A stretch of DNA of 7,620 bases from Nitrospirota bacterium (GTDB lineage Bacteria; Nitrospirota; Thermodesulfovibrionia; Thermodesulfovibrionales; UBA6898). The DNA lies in assembly GCA_029858145.1 (NCBI GenBank), contig JAOUFP010000125.1:1-7620 (forward strand). Direction: 5' to 3'. The translations under genes were made by a program, and so were the position numbers. Below the pieces are notes generated by a model. That model saw only the letters and a program-made list of their open reading frames with translations, was not told the origin of the DNA and searched no databases. The first letter of the stretch is position 1, and each line of letters begins with the position of its first letter. This document shows, in pieces, positions 6,886 to 7,620 of this stretch.

Positions 6886-6915
6886 ATTTTACCCTAATCC
6901 ATATGAAAACATCAA
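6886..6915 (-). promoter_or_regulatory. Sigma70-like promoter of the minus-strand ABC operon
   Basis: On the minus strand TTGATG (plus coordinates 6910-6915) serves as -35 and TAAAAT (6886-6891) as -10, separated by 18 nt. The predicted start is near 6879. This gives a leader of roughly 45 nt to the ATG at 6832, with the palindrome 6855-6872 inside it. The position, upstream of the first gene of the operon in a divergent region, supports the call. Confidence 0.5.
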
Positions 6916-6977
6916 AGCGATGAGATTTTCACGCACAATAGATGTCACGAAAATAGTGTGAGACTGCTGCTCGTGGC

Positions 6978-7005
6978 TTGAAAGTCTGCTCATGAGGGAT
7001 AATAT
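6978..7005 (+). promoter_or_regulatory. Possible promoter for the radical SAM gene
   Basis: TTGAAA (6978-6983) and TAATAT (7000-7005) are 16 nt apart on the plus strand, giving a start near 7012, upstream of the small ORF at 7030 and the radical SAM gene at 7182. The spacing is slightly short. An eight-T run follows at 7009-7016. It is the best candidate in this divergent region, but weak. Confidence 0.3.
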
Positions 7006-7029
7006 CTGTTTTTTTTGTCATAATGGGTT

Positions 7030-7185
7030 ATGCATGTCATGATGATAGGCGATGAAAGCGGAAGGAAAGGGACTGCCTGTGTTTTTATGGAGAGGCAGCC
7101 TGGTAAGGATATTCTTGAAGATGTTTATTCCCGGAACGCGGATGCGTATGAGGCAAGACAGATGAAGCGCTGCGGGAAGCCGTGA
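7030..7185 (+). CDS. Possible 51-residue ORF upstream of and overlapping the radical SAM gene
   Basis: A short open frame starting at ATG 7030 (other in-frame ATGs at 7039 and 7042) encodes a hydrophilic peptide: after a few Met residues come 'GDESGRKGTACVFME' and 'KDILEDVYSRNADAYEARQM'. It has no hydrophobic span and no family I recognise. Its TGA overlaps the GTG start of the radical SAM gene by 4 nt (GTGA), the same junction type seen in the minus-strand operon; this is the main reason to list it. No clear ribosome site precedes any of its starts, so it may be a leader peptide, a small protein, or simply an open frame in the untranslated leader. Confidence 0.3.
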   Translation: MHVMMIGDESGRKGTACVFMERQPGKDILEDVYSRNADAYEARQMKRCGKP

Positions 7186-7620
7186 AACTCAGGATACTGC
7201 TGATCAACCCGTGGGTCTACGATTTTGCCGCCGCGGACGTATGGGCGCGGCCTCTAGGGATTTTGCGCGTTGCGGAGTGTCTCAGTCTTTACGATGTCGA
7301 CTTCGCGTTCATAGACTGCATGGAAAGCGTGAAGGCGAAAAGATACGGGAAGGGAAAATACCGGCGGGAGATGGTGGAAAAGCCCGATTGCCTTAAAGCG
7401 GTTCCGAGAAGATTCTGCAGATATGGCATCAGCCTTGAGAATTTTAACGGCGCGCTCGCCAAATCCCTTCCCGTTGACGCGGTTCTCATAACCTCCATCA
7501 TGCCGTGGTGGTATCCCGGTATTCAGAAGGCAATAGAATGTATCCGGGATGTTTCGAAAAATACTCCCATAATTCTTGGCGGCATCTATGCCACCCTTTG
7601 GCACAGCCACGCCGTTGAAA
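7182..7620 (+). CDS. B12-binding domain radical SAM protein, N-terminal part (3' end outside window)
   Basis: The frame starts with GTG at 7182 and stays open to the right edge, giving 146 residues. The start is 'VKLRILLINPWVYDFAAADV' followed by 'WARPLGILRVAECL', 'FAFIDCME', 'YGISLENF', 'VDAVLITSIMPWWYPG' and 'TPIILGGIYATL'. This order matches the Rossmann-like B12-binding N-terminal domain of a common radical SAM subgroup (KILLINPP.yDFa..D.W.kPLGLL...IDC...TSmM.yWYPG...ILGGiYAT). The radical SAM CxxxCxxC cluster should lie downstream, outside the window. No DxHxxG motif is seen in this part. GGGAAG at 7174-7179 may serve as ribosome site, and the family's usual beginning supports GTG over the next in-frame ATG at residue 47. 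The enzyme's substrate cannot be told from this part. Confidence 0.88.
   Translation, partial: MKLRILLINPWVYDFAAADVWARPLGILRVAECLSLYDVDFAFIDCMESVKAKRYGKGKYRREMVEKPDCLKAVPRRFCRYGISLENFNGALAKSLPVDAVLITSIMPWWYPGIQKAIECIRDVSKNTPIILGGIYATLWHSHAVE

Noticed and set aside
6974..6990. Sigma54-like TGGC...TGCT sequence
   Set aside because: The spacing between GG and GC is 11 nt instead of the required 10, and no enhancer-like sites are seen.
6961..7016. Possible intrinsic terminator before the T-run at 7009-7016
   Set aside because: Only a 5-bp AGACT/AGTCT pairing with a long loop is present and it is not adjacent to the T-run.
7254..7610. 118-codon minus-strand frame opposite the radical SAM gene
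   Set aside because: The plus-strand GTG frame matches the B12-binding radical SAM pattern throughout, so this is its shadow.

Overview
The window is about 7.6 kb of bacterial chromosome with moderate GC, densely coded and free of insertion sequences, tRNA, rRNA or CRISPR. The gene set suggests a Gram-negative anaerobe of the Nitrospirota/Desulfobacterota kind: a MoxR/DUF58/TgpA-type transglutaminase cluster, a MacB/LolD-like ABC system, and a B12-binding radical SAM protein whose N-terminus has the 'WVYDFAA..VWARPLG' style. The taxonomic guess is inference from gene content only; no marker gene is present.

Layout. (1) Plus strand, 1-3268: the 3' end of a MoxR-type AAA+ ATPase, a DUF58 protein, and a multi-pass membrane protein with a periplasmic transglutaminase-like domain and a C-terminal DUF4129-like tail. 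The last two genes overlap. This is a widespread three-gene cluster in which a chaperone-like ATPase, a DUF58 protein (VWA-like fold) and a membrane transglutaminase/peptidase-like enzyme probably act together at the cell envelope. (2) 3269-3644: a convergent intergenic stretch with no convincing gene. It holds a small AT-rich hairpin and a 117-bp segment bounded by perfect 13-bp inverted repeats. (3) Minus strand, 6832 down to 3645: a tight four-gene operon read as small single-span protein, FtsX/MacB-type permease, LolD/MacB-type ATPase, and an eight-span membrane protein with conserved-looking Cys/His motifs. Junctions are a 4-nt GTGA overlap, a 7-nt gap and a 4-nt ATGA overlap. (4) 6833-7029: the divergent regulatory region. 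A good sigma70-like promoter drives the minus operon, and an 18-bp palindrome just downstream of its predicted start looks like an operator. (5) Plus strand, 7030-7620: a possible 51-codon ORF joined by a GTGA overlap to a GTG-started B12-binding radical SAM protein that runs off the window.

The most interesting part is the minus-strand operon. Permease and ATPase are ordinary, but the small membrane protein and the Cys-containing polytopic protein have no obvious counterpart in characterised Lol, MacAB, FtsEX or Nos systems. They are translationally coupled to the transporter and appear to share one operator-controlled promoter. This could be an undescribed mechanotransmission-type ABC complex of the cell envelope; its substrate cannot be read from the sequence.
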